In this document: positions 1 through 5,470 of the stretch, in pieces | Position numbering within the stretch: position 1 is the stretch's first letter | How the letters are laid out: each line of letters begins with the position of its first letter | Assembly (NCBI GenBank): GCA_025354065.1 | Contig: JANXNM010000698.1 | Span: 1 to 8,401, forward strand | DNA: 8,401 bases | Origin: Synechococcales cyanobacterium 340R_concoct_173_sub | Lineage (GTDB): Bacteria > Cyanobacteriota > Cyanobacteriia > Leptolyngbyales > Leptolyngbyaceae | Direction of reading: 5' to 3' | The notes under the pieces: generated by a model | The model's database searches: none | What the model was told of the DNA's origin: nothing | What the model saw: only the letters and a program-made list of their open reading frames with translations | Program-made: the position numbers and the translations under genes

Positions 1-942
1 ACCACAAGTTTTGAAAATGTCGGCGAGGGTTGGGGCGATCGAAGTAAGACCGTAGGTTGAAGGATTAACGATATTTTGGTGAGTGAAATGACGGTGGATG
101 ATAGAAAAACGATCCCAATCTGCCATTTCAATATTAAAGACCCGTAGAATTACATCAATTAGCCAAGGTGTTAGTGAGAATTGGAAATAAATGGGCTGTT
201 TTAGATATACGGAAGCTTCCTCAATCACCCGTTGGACATTGTATCGATCGTGTCCTGTGACAATATCGCGCCGATCGCCCCCACTTGGTGGATTGTCTAC
301 CAAATGACAAACCACTTGAGCAATATCGTAGGCATGACTAAAGTGAAAGCTCGCATCTGCTTTTAAAAACCGTGCTAGTTTCATCCACTTGACTACACCA
401 GGTAAGCCTGCGGTGATGTGTGACTTAGGAAAGCGATCGTCTCCGCCAAAGACCAGGGTGGGATAGATGGTTGTAATTTTGGACTTTAACGGCGACTGAA
501 GTAGCTTCTCGTGGCATTGATATTTTGTACGGATGTAATCGGTTCCAAGACTTCCAGCTTCAGGAAGAGGCTGATTATCGCGATTGAGGATGCTGGCGGT
601 GGAGAAGTAGAGGATTTGTTCACAACGATCGCCGGACAGCAGATCTATTAGTTCTAATGTTTTAGTGACATTGATGGTGTAAGTCTCTTCTGCGTCGCCC
701 CAGGATGTCGCGATTAAAATAGCACTATCCATAGTCAGCAGTAGCTCACGCTGGTCTGCGATCGTACGCATGTCGCCTTGAATAAGATGAATATTAGGCC
801 GAACTTGGGGATCAAATTTGAGTTTACTCGGATCTCGGACGAGGAGAAAAATCTCGTGGTCAGTGTTTTGGATGAGTTGATCTGCGATGTAGTGGCCAAT
901 GCAACCGCTGGCACCAGTCACGAAAATACGCTTTGAAGTCAT
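1..942 (-). CDS. SDR-type NAD(P)-dependent epimerase/dehydratase, 3' end outside window
   Basis: The minus-strand frame is open from the ATG at 942 to the left edge of the window, giving 314 codons without a stop, so the C-terminus is missing. This is an extended short-chain dehydrogenase/reductase. The N-terminus carries the Rossmann NAD(P)-binding motif GASGCIG (residues 10-16). An STAS segment at 114-117 and the catalytic YxxxK (Tyr136, Lys140) follow. The stretch YPTLVFGGDD (160-169) matches the family's usual RPTxVYGxGD position. Such enzymes reduce, dehydrate or epimerise nucleotide sugars or small carbonyl compounds in the cytosol; the substrate cannot be told from sequence. Family members are about 310-340 residues long, so little is likely to be missing. 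The gene lies behind the tRNA-Asp terminator on the same strand and probably has its own promoter. No strong Shine-Dalgarno is seen. Family confidence is high, substrate unknown. Confidence 0.85.
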   Translation of the reverse strand, partial: MTSKRIFVTGASGCIGHYIADQLIQNTDHEIFLLVRDPSKLKFDPQVRPNIHLIQGDMRTIADQRELLLTMDSAILIATSWGDAEETYTINVTKTLELIDLLSGDRCEQILYFSTASILNRDNQPLPEAGSLGTDYIRTKYQCHEKLLQSPLKSKITTIYPTLVFGGDDRFPKSHITAGLPGVVKWMKLARFLKADASFHFSHAYDIAQVVCHLVDNPPSGGDRRDIVTGHDRYNVQRVIEEASVYLKQPIYFQFSLTPWLIDVILRVFNIEMADWDRFSIIHRHFTHQNIVNPSTYGLTSIAPTLADIFKTCG

Positions 943-1021
943 GAGCCGAGGAATCGAAGAGAATGGAACCATTCAAAATTTACACCGTTCTTAGGAGTAA
1001 TTACGAATTCTGTAGGTTGTT

Positions 1022-1050
1022 ATCTTAAACAAATTAATTTAATCGGACAA
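1022..1050 (-). promoter_or_regulatory. Putative sigma-70-type promoter of the SDR gene
   Basis: Read on the minus strand, a TTGTCC box (1045-1050) and a TAAGAT box (1022-1027) are separated by 17 bases. The predicted start near 1015 would leave a leader of about 70 bases before the ATG at 942. The site lies just past the tRNA terminator, where a separate promoter would be needed. It is found by eye only, and chance matches are common in AT-rich spacers. Confidence 0.3.
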
Positions 1051-1057
1051 CTAACCT

Positions 1058-1095
1058 AAAAGGCCAGACTAGAATTAAACCTAGTCTGGCCTTTT
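1058..1095 (-). terminator. Strong hairpin terminator behind tRNA-Asp
   Basis: A perfect 15-bp inverted repeat (1058-1072 with 1081-1095) encloses an 8-base loop. Read on the minus strand it begins with AAAA and ends with TTTT, the outer A-T pairs serving as the U-tract. It starts 5 bases after the 3' end of the tRNA, which fits a factor-independent terminator of the tRNA transcript. The symmetry would also allow it to stop plus-strand transcription. Confidence 0.85.
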
Positions 1096-1100
1096 GATTA

Positions 1101-1174
1101 CGGGATTGACGAGATTCGAACTCGCAACTTCCGCCGTGACAGGGCGGTGCTCTAACCAATTGAACTACAATCCC
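1101..1174 (-). tRNA. tRNA-Asp (anticodon GUC)
   Basis: The minus strand folds into a complete 74-nt cloverleaf. It has a 7-bp acceptor stem (GGGATTG with CAATCCC), a D arm (GTTC/GAGC), a 5-bp anticodon stem (CCGCC/GGCGG) around the loop CTGTCAC, and a T arm (GCGAG/CTCGT) around TTCGAAT. The anticodon GUC reads the Asp codons GAC and GAU. The discriminator base is G, as expected for tRNA-Asp. The 3' CCA is not encoded and must be added after transcription. A strong terminator follows, and a TTGACA-containing promoter lies upstream, so it appears to be a single-gene unit. Confidence 0.97.
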
Positions 1175-1188
1175 TTGCATTTCTGAGT

Positions 1189-1218
1189 TTGACGAGTGGC
1201 TCGCTTTCCTCCTACATA
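1189..1218 (+). promoter_or_regulatory. Possible promoter of the COG1900 gene
   Basis: TTGACG (1189-1194) is followed after 18 bases by TACATA (1213-1218). The -35 is good, the -10 poor. Transcription would start near 1225, about 50 bases before the ATG at 1277. The site overlaps the expected start region of the tRNA promoter on the other strand. It is tentative. Confidence 0.25.
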
Positions 1219-1222
1219 TGTA

Positions 1223-1252
1223 ATACTGCCAGATAGCGACGGGGTTTGTCAA
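1223..1252 (-). promoter_or_regulatory. Putative tRNA-Asp promoter
   Basis: On the minus strand a perfect TTGACA (1247-1252) is followed after 18 bases by CAGTAT (1223-1228), a weak -10. Transcription would start near 1216, giving a leader of about 40 bases to be removed by RNase P. The consensus -35 and the position between two divergent genes support it; the weak -10 is the main doubt. Confidence 0.4.
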
Positions 1253-1276
1253 ACATTTTAATTGGGAATCTAGATT

Positions 1277-2455
1277 ATGCGATCGATCGCCCTGATTAAT
1301 GAACGGATTCAAGCGGGTCGGGCCGTAATTTTGACGGTGGAAGAAGTGAAGGCACGCGTTCAGGATCAAGGGGTTCAGGCCGTAGCGGCGGCGGTAGATG
1401 TGGTTACAACTGGAACATTTGAGCCGATGGAGTCCTCAGGAGCAATTTTGAATCTAGGGCAGACGGATCCACCGATTAAAATACGACAGTGCTGGATAGA
1501 TGGCGTTCCGGCTTATGCAGGCTTTGGAGCAGTGGATTTGTACTTAGGAGCCAGCCAGATGGCGGAGTCGGCTGGTGAGGGGGAAGACGAGGGGGGCGGA
1601 CGACAACGAGGGGGCGGACATGTGATTGAGGACTTGGTGGCGGGAAAGGCGGTGTCGCTGCGGGCGATAGGTCAGGTGACGGATTGCTATCCGAGATCTT
1701 TGTTTGAAACAACAATTACCCGCGATCGGATTAATCAGTTCTATTTATTCAATCCCCGCAACCTCTATCAAAATTTCATTGTGGGCGTAAATGGTGGAGA
1801 ACGTCCTCTTTATACCTATCTTGGGATACTTCAGCCACGCTTGGGGAATGCGGTATTTTCCAATCCGGGTTCGGTATCACCCTTGCTGAACGATCCAAAT
1901 CTGGAATCGGTTGGAATTGGCAGTCGAATTTGGTTGGCAGGGGCACAGGGCTATGTGACGTGGGAGGGGACGCAACATTTTCCATTGCAAAAGCGGTTGC
2001 CGAATGATACGCCTGTGGGTCCGGCTGCGACGTTAGCGTTGATTGGGGATGCAAAGCAGATGGATTCTAAGTGGGTTCGGGGTTGCTATTTTAAGGGCTA
2101 TGGGCCGTCGATGATGTTGGGGGTGGGGGTGCCGATTCCGGTGTTGAGTGAGCAGACGATCGCCTACTGTTCAGTTTTAGATAAGGATCTGGTGGCTCCG
2201 ATTGTCGATTTCTCGATTCCGCGCCGGGTTCGTCCGACATTTGGGTTGGTGAGCTATGCACAGTTGAAGTCGGGGAAGGTGAGTATTGACGGGCGGATGG
2301 TTCGGGTGGCTCCGTTGGCAAGTTTGTATTTGGCCCGAAAGGTGGCGATCGCGTTGCAAGAAGAGATTCGATCGGGACGTTTTTTACTGTCGGAACCTGT
2401 GGCGAGTTTGCCCCGAGATCGGGTATTTATTCCGCAGGATATGCGAGGAAATTAA
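1277..2455 (+). CDS. DUF39/COG1900 homocysteine biosynthesis (sulfur-incorporation) family protein
   Basis: This 392-residue protein matches the DUF39 (HcyBio) family along its length. Recognisable blocks are DVVTTGTFEPM (41-51), SSGAILNLG (53-61), DPPIK (64-68), DGVPAYAG (75-82), GGGHVIEDLVAGK (112-124), TDCYPR (135-140), SPLLNDPN (201-208), EGTQH (230-234) and PIPVL (286-290). In methanogens a homologue fused to CBS domains makes homocysteine from aspartate semialdehyde and sulfide with a ferredoxin-like partner, using conserved cysteines that carry persulfide. Cys137 keeps one of these, but Glu52 occupies the place where, as I recall, the methanogen enzyme has its other cysteine. No CBS or ferredoxin domain is fused, and no partner is adjacent. 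Residues about 95-112 form a Gly/Glu/Arg-rich insert coded by a G-rich repeat. The ATG at 1277 lies just before the conserved N-terminus; no clear Shine-Dalgarno is seen. Family assignment is confident, the reaction is inferred. Confidence 0.88.
   Translation: MRSIALINERIQAGRAVILTVEEVKARVQDQGVQAVAAAVDVVTTGTFEPMESSGAILNLGQTDPPIKIRQCWIDGVPAYAGFGAVDLYLGASQMAESAGEGEDEGGGRQRGGGHVIEDLVAGKAVSLRAIGQVTDCYPRSLFETTITRDRINQFYLFNPRNLYQNFIVGVNGGERPLYTYLGILQPRLGNAVFSNPGSVSPLLNDPNLESVGIGSRIWLAGAQGYVTWEGTQHFPLQKRLPNDTPVGPAATLALIGDAKQMDSKWVRGCYFKGYGPSMMLGVGVPIPVLSEQTIAYCSVLDKDLVAPIVDFSIPRRVRPTFGLVSYAQLKSGKVSIDGRMVRVAPLASLYLARKVAIALQEEIRSGRFLLSEPVASLPRDRVFIPQDMRGN
1588..1619 (+). repeat. G-rich tandem near-repeat inside the COG1900 gene
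   Basis: CGAGGGGGGCGGAC (1588-1601) recurs as CGAGGGGGCGGAC (1607-1619), offset by 19 bases and differing by one G. Another run of five G precedes it (1579-1583). The stretch codes for the low-complexity insert between two conserved blocks of the protein. Runs of five or six G are slippage-prone. Confidence 0.7.
2345..2352. repeat. HIP1 octamer GCGATCGC
   Basis: A full palindromic HIP1 site lies inside the COG1900 gene. HIP1 is a highly over-represented octamer of many cyanobacterial genomes and supports the assignment of the window. Many partial CGATCG copies occur elsewhere. Confidence 0.9.
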
Positions 2456-2503
2456 GGACGTTGGTATAGGGCCGATCGAAGGTTATCGTGTTTGTAAATA
2501 GTA

Positions 2504-3112
2504 TTAACCTGCCGTCACCATCCACACCAACATTGCCAATAGCCGATCGATCGGTTCCAGCGGATAATCGGCCAAATCTATTGTCACGATATTGCCTTCT
2601 AATTTCAAAAAGCGCCAAAGGGTGCCACTGGTCACACCACCATAAATCGTTTTAATTGATGCATCATTTTCTGCATTAAACCTCGCTGCTGCAACCATTT
2701 CAGCCATACATTGAGGAACACCCAATTTTAAATCTGCTTTCTTTGCTTCAACTAAAACGACTACCGGAGATTCGATCGCATACAATTCCGGCGATCGGCT
2801 AATCAAAAAATCACAAATTCCATTCAATCCAACACTCGCATCCACCGTAAAGTCTTCGCCAGAAAACAGCGCTATTTTCTGCTCCAAAATCTCCCGAACC
2901 TCGACTAAAAGCGGAGCCACAATCATTTCTGAACGAGCCTTCTCACTGCCCGTAACCGTCGCTAAAGCCAAGGTTCGTTTTAAAAAGCCCGTTAGAATGA
3001 CATCTGGAGTAATGGGTGCCAGATCTGTCGGAATAAACCGATCGCCCTCCTTGGTCATGAGTCCGAAGGCTTTTTTGACTTGGCTGACGGAAGTGAAAGC
3101 GCTGTATGGCAT
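2504..3112 (-). CDS. Orphan PD-(D/E)XK nuclease-like protein
   Basis: This 202-residue protein has no named function I recognise. It does show the signature of a restriction-endonuclease-like fold. An N-terminal helix carries Glu62 in SEMIVAPLL (61-69), like the start of type I HsdR nuclease domains. Asp101 follows in GICDFLI (98-104). A strand then ends in VVLVEAKK (118-125), giving the E-x-K pair Glu122/Lys124. Gln134 in the next helix sits where this superfamily often has a conserved Gln. No helicase, methylase or DNA-recognition domain is present or adjacent. It may be a solitary nuclease, a remnant of a defence gene, or a non-catalytic member of the fold. It runs convergently to the COG1900 gene with 48 bases between stops. 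The ATG at 3112 lacks a clear Shine-Dalgarno; an in-frame stop lies further upstream. That it is a real gene is likely; nuclease activity is inferred. Confidence 0.75.
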   Translation of the reverse strand: MPYSAFTSVSQVKKAFGLMTKEGDRFIPTDLAPITPDVILTGFLKRTLALATVTGSEKARSEMIVAPLLVEVREILEQKIALFSGEDFTVDASVGLNGICDFLISRSPELYAIESPVVVLVEAKKADLKLGVPQCMAEMVAAARFNAENDASIKTIYGGVTSGTLWRFLKLEGNIVTIDLADYPLEPIDRLLAMLVWMVTAG

Positions 3113-3188
3113 CAGGGTGTTGGCAATATAAAAGAGTAGGAAAGTAAGAGATAGGTCATGGTGACTTTACCTACTGTTGAGATTCACT

Positions 3189-3194
3189 AGTATA
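3189..3194 (-). promoter_or_regulatory. Possible -10 box of the nuclease-like gene
   Basis: On the minus strand TATACT (5 of 6 to TATAAT) lies about 77 bases upstream of the ATG at 3112. No convincing -35 is seen at 16-18 bases. It is the best candidate in the 119 bases between the NADH dehydrogenase terminator and this gene. Confidence 0.3.
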
Positions 3195-3231
3195 AAATAG
3201 ATTCAATATCAGGATAGTTCAGTCTAATTAT

Positions 3232-3262
3232 AAAAAAGAGAAGGCAGTAAACCCTCTCTTTT
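3232..3262 (-). terminator. Terminator of the NADH dehydrogenase gene
   Basis: An 11-bp hairpin (3234-3244 with 3252-3262, one G-U pair on the minus strand) has a 7-base loop and ends on the minus strand in a run of six T. It starts 17 bases after the stop codon of the NADH dehydrogenase gene. The arrangement is typical of a factor-independent terminator. Confidence 0.8.
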
Positions 3263-3279
3263 AAATCAACCCTGGAAAC

Positions 3280-4623
3280 CTACTTACTAGCCATTGCCGG
3301 AATTTGTTCATTATTAGGAACGATCGGTTCATCGTCCGGTTGCAAAGAAGTACGGGTAATAATTCGTGAGCCTCGGTTTTTAGTGAAGTAATTCCAAGCC
3401 CACTGAATCATAACCACTAATTTGCTATCGAATTGAATCAGGAAGTAGATATGCACCACGACCCAAGCCAACCAAGCAAGGAATCCACCAAACTTGATAA
3501 AGCCTAGATCCATAACTGCTTCATTATCACCAATCACAGCCACGCTACCAAGATCGATGTACTTAAAGGGTTGCTCAAAAGGTTGCCCCTTCGCCTGTTT
3601 AACCAGTAGCTCAGCCATATATTCGCCTTGTTGCATGGCCACACCCGCCACACCGGGCAGCGATTTATCCCCTTGGTGGGCGAAGTTGGAGAGGTCACCA
3701 ATGACGAAGATTTCAGGATGATTTGGGACGCTGAGATCCGGTTCTACAATAACGCGACCAACCCGATCGAGCGTTGCCCCCGCATGAATTTCCAAAATTT
3801 TGCCCATTTCCGATGCTTTCACGCCTGCGGCCCACAGGATAGTTTTTGCCGGGATGTCATGGCTTTTGTCGTCTTTTAGATAGGTGACTTGACCGTCCGT
3901 AACGTTAGTGACTCGGGTGTTGGTGCTGACGGTGACACCGAGTCGGACAAGGCCCGCATCAGCTTTGACAGACAGTTCTGGAGGATAGGGCGGTAGAACC
4001 CGATCGAGTCCTTCTAGGAGCAGCACTTGGGTCTCTGAAGGATTAATTGATGCGAAGTCATCCTTCATGGTTTTGTAGGCCAGTTCCGCGATCGCCCCGG
4101 CCATTTCTACGCCTGCGGGTCCAGCACCAATGACGACAAAGGTTAACCAGGCTTTTCGAGCTGCGGGATCAGATTCTTTTTCAGCGGCTTCAAAGGCTGA
4201 GAAAATCCGACGGCGAATTTCGACCGCATCTTCTAAGGTCTTTAGCCCCGGTGCAACATCTTTCCATTGGTCATTACCGAAGTAGTGATGGCTCGCTCCG
4301 GTTGCGACGATTAATTTGTCGTAGTGAACATCTTGGCTCAGGAGCTTAACAGTTTTGGTGGCGGGATCGATGTCTACGGCTTCGTCCATTAGAACACGCA
4401 CATTTTTGTGTTTGCGAACGATCGATCGTAAGGGTGCAGAGATGTGTGAAGGCGAGAGCGATCCGGTGGCCACTTGGTATAGCAAGGGTTGAAAGAGATG
4501 GAAGTTGCGTTTATCGATTAGGGTGACATCGACATCAGAACTTCCGAGGGCTTTGGCTGCGTAGAGACCGCCGAATCCTCCGCCGATAATGACGATCTGT
4601 TGCCGTTTTGATTGCTCTGCCAT
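3280..4623 (-). CDS. Type II NADH dehydrogenase (NDH-2), FAD-dependent
   Basis: NDH-2 enzymes pass electrons from NAD(P)H through FAD to membrane quinone without pumping protons. This 447-residue protein shows both dinucleotide folds. The FAD-binding GGGFGG lies at 14-19. The NAD(P)H-binding GAGPAG lies at 166-171, and the strand after it ends in Glu204, which favours NADH over NADPH. ATG (108-110), FVIGD with Asp310 (306-310) and AMQQGEYMA (329-337) are further landmarks of the family. The hydrophobic, Trp-rich segment at about 379-413 is the C-terminal membrane-anchoring part seen in bacterial NDH-2. Cyanobacteria often hold several paralogues (NdbA, NdbB, NdbC); I cannot decide which this is. 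The frame extends upstream to a TTG at 4707, but the ATG at 4623 is chosen because the Rossmann strand then begins at residue 10 and the length fits the family. A terminator follows directly. Confidence 0.93.
   Translation of the reverse strand: MAEQSKRQQIVIIGGGFGGLYAAKALGSSDVDVTLIDKRNFHLFQPLLYQVATGSLSPSHISAPLRSIVRKHKNVRVLMDEAVDIDPATKTVKLLSQDVHYDKLIVATGASHHYFGNDQWKDVAPGLKTLEDAVEIRRRIFSAFEAAEKESDPAARKAWLTFVVIGAGPAGVEMAGAIAELAYKTMKDDFASINPSETQVLLLEGLDRVLPPYPPELSVKADAGLVRLGVTVSTNTRVTNVTDGQVTYLKDDKSHDIPAKTILWAAGVKASEMGKILEIHAGATLDRVGRVIVEPDLSVPNHPEIFVIGDLSNFAHQGDKSLPGVAGVAMQQGEYMAELLVKQAKGQPFEQPFKYIDLGSVAVIGDNEAVMDLGFIKFGGFLAWLAWVVVHIYFLIQFDSKLVVMIQWAWNYFTKNRGSRIITRTSLQPDDEPIVPNNEQIPAMASK
4088..4095. 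repeat. HIP1 octamer GCGATCGC
   Basis: A second full HIP1 palindrome, within the NADH dehydrogenase gene. It supports a cyanobacterial origin and has no known specific role here. Confidence 0.9.
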
Positions 4624-4832
4624 GGTTAACCTGTCCGTTGGGATAAAACTAAAAGTGTTAGCGCGATGTGTCTTACGCTTAGGATCAATAGATTTATTGT
4701 TGCCCAATGTAAGGAATTAAGAACTTCACTTTAGCGGATTTTTTAATTTTACTCCTACGATCTCGGTTGATTCGTAAAAATCCCATGAGTTTTGTGGAGT
4801 TACCTAAAGGGATAAGACTCTTGAAAGGGCTA

Positions 4833-4875
4833 CGATCGCGCTGAAATAGGGTAAGAATTTGCTTAAGCGCGATCG
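4833..4875. repeat. 10-bp inverted repeat containing CGATCG between ridA-like and NDH-2 genes
   Basis: CGATCGCGCT (4833-4842) and its exact complement AGCGCGATCG (4866-4875) flank a 23-base spacer. The right arm ends 12 bases past the stop of the RidA-family gene. No T-run follows on either strand, so it is not a classical terminator, though the hairpin could protect the 3' end of the mRNA. Because both arms contain the over-represented CGATCG, part of the match could be chance. Confidence 0.6.
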
Positions 4876-4887
4876 GCGGAGTGAGGG

Positions 4888-5250
4888 TTACTGGACGATC
4901 GCTTCGGCTTCGATCTCGACAAACAGCGTGGGATCAATCAATCGGCTGACTTCAATTATGACGGTTGCGGGCCGAATTTCTCCGAAGACTTCACCGTGAG
5001 CCTTGCCGACGCTTTCCCAGTCGTCGATGTTGATCAGATAGATGCGGGTTTTGATGACATCGTTGAGGCTGGCTCCAGCTTCACTCAGCACCTCTTTGAT
5101 TGTCTTAAGAATGCTGACGGTTTGTTCGTAGGCGTTGCTGCCGGGGGCGGTAGTGCCGGAGATTTGGATGCTAGATCCGATACGGACGGCGCGGGAATAT
5201 CCGATTAGGGGTTCCCATTTTGAGCCAGTGGAAATGTTTTGTCGTGTCAT
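4888..5250 (-). CDS. RidA-family (YjgF/YER057c/UK114) protein lacking the catalytic Arg
   Basis: This 120-residue protein has the normal length and pattern of a RidA-fold subunit, which usually forms trimers. Landmarks are SGTTA (31-35), KTRIYL (67-72), a WESVGKAHGEVFG helix (78-90) and the C-terminal VEIEAEAIV (111-119). Classical RidA hydrolyses reactive 2-aminoacrylate and related imines using an arginine in a PAR motif near residue 105. Here the corresponding segment is RPATVIIEV (93-101), with Thr96 in place of that Arg. This resembles a separate RidA subgroup with RPAT and LIDP motifs (LIDP at 104-107). Imine deaminase activity should therefore not be assumed, and the function is unknown. 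The gene has its own probable promoter and no operon partner. The ATG at 5250 is the natural start; no strong Shine-Dalgarno is seen. Confidence 0.9.
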   Translation of the reverse strand: MTRQNISTGSKWEPLIGYSRAVRIGSSIQISGTTAPGSNAYEQTVSILKTIKEVLSEAGASLNDVIKTRIYLINIDDWESVGKAHGEVFGEIRPATVIIEVSRLIDPTLFVEIEAEAIVQ

Positions 5251-5295
5251 GATTAATCTAGGGTTCTAGAGTTTTACGGTAAATTACTTTTCTAA

Positions 5296-5324
5296 ATTAT
5301 GGTTTGTATTGATTTCTAGCACAA
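5296..5324 (-). promoter_or_regulatory. Putative promoter of the RidA-family gene
   Basis: On the minus strand TTGTGC (5319-5324) is followed after exactly 17 bases by CATAAT (5296-5301), which is 5 of 6 to consensus. Transcription would start near 5289, giving a 5' leader of about 40 bases. Upstream (5344-5359) lies a short inverted repeat, TACGA with TCGTA six bases apart, where a regulator could bind. Confidence 0.45.
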
Positions 5325-5419
5325 CTGTGAAATTGTTTAAACCTACGAAATCGATCGTAAATGCATTGTTTAAATGATTTGATTCATTGCTTCTCTAATT
5401 CATTACTTGTATGTAATAA

Positions 5420-5446
5420 AATAAAAATCCTCCTGCATTGAGGAGG
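5420..5446 (-). terminator. Terminator of thrS
   Basis: On the minus strand CCTCCT and AGGAGG (5441-5446 and 5429-5434) pair around a 6-base loop, followed by a T-rich tract, ATTTTTATTTTATT. It starts 24 bases after the thrS stop codon. The stem is short but GC-rich and the T-tract is long, so a factor-independent terminator is likely. Confidence 0.75.
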
Positions 5447-5470
5447 GTTTAACAAGATTCAAATCAAAGC

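Noticed and set aside
1034..1369. Minus-strand open frame of 111 codons across the tRNA region
   Set aside because: It runs through the tRNA-Asp gene, its terminator and the start of the COG1900 gene, and its product resembles no family.
1476..2321. Minus-strand open frames of 76-92 codons (1476-1715, 1776-2054, 2091-2321)
   Set aside because: They lie antisense to the COG1900 gene, and their Pro/Ser-rich products are typical of shadows of a GC-rich coding strand.
4624..4707. 28-residue N-terminal extension of the NADH dehydrogenase from a TTG
   Set aside because: It would be polar and unlike a signal peptide, it starts with TTG, and the FAD-binding strand begins at the usual distance from the ATG at 4623.
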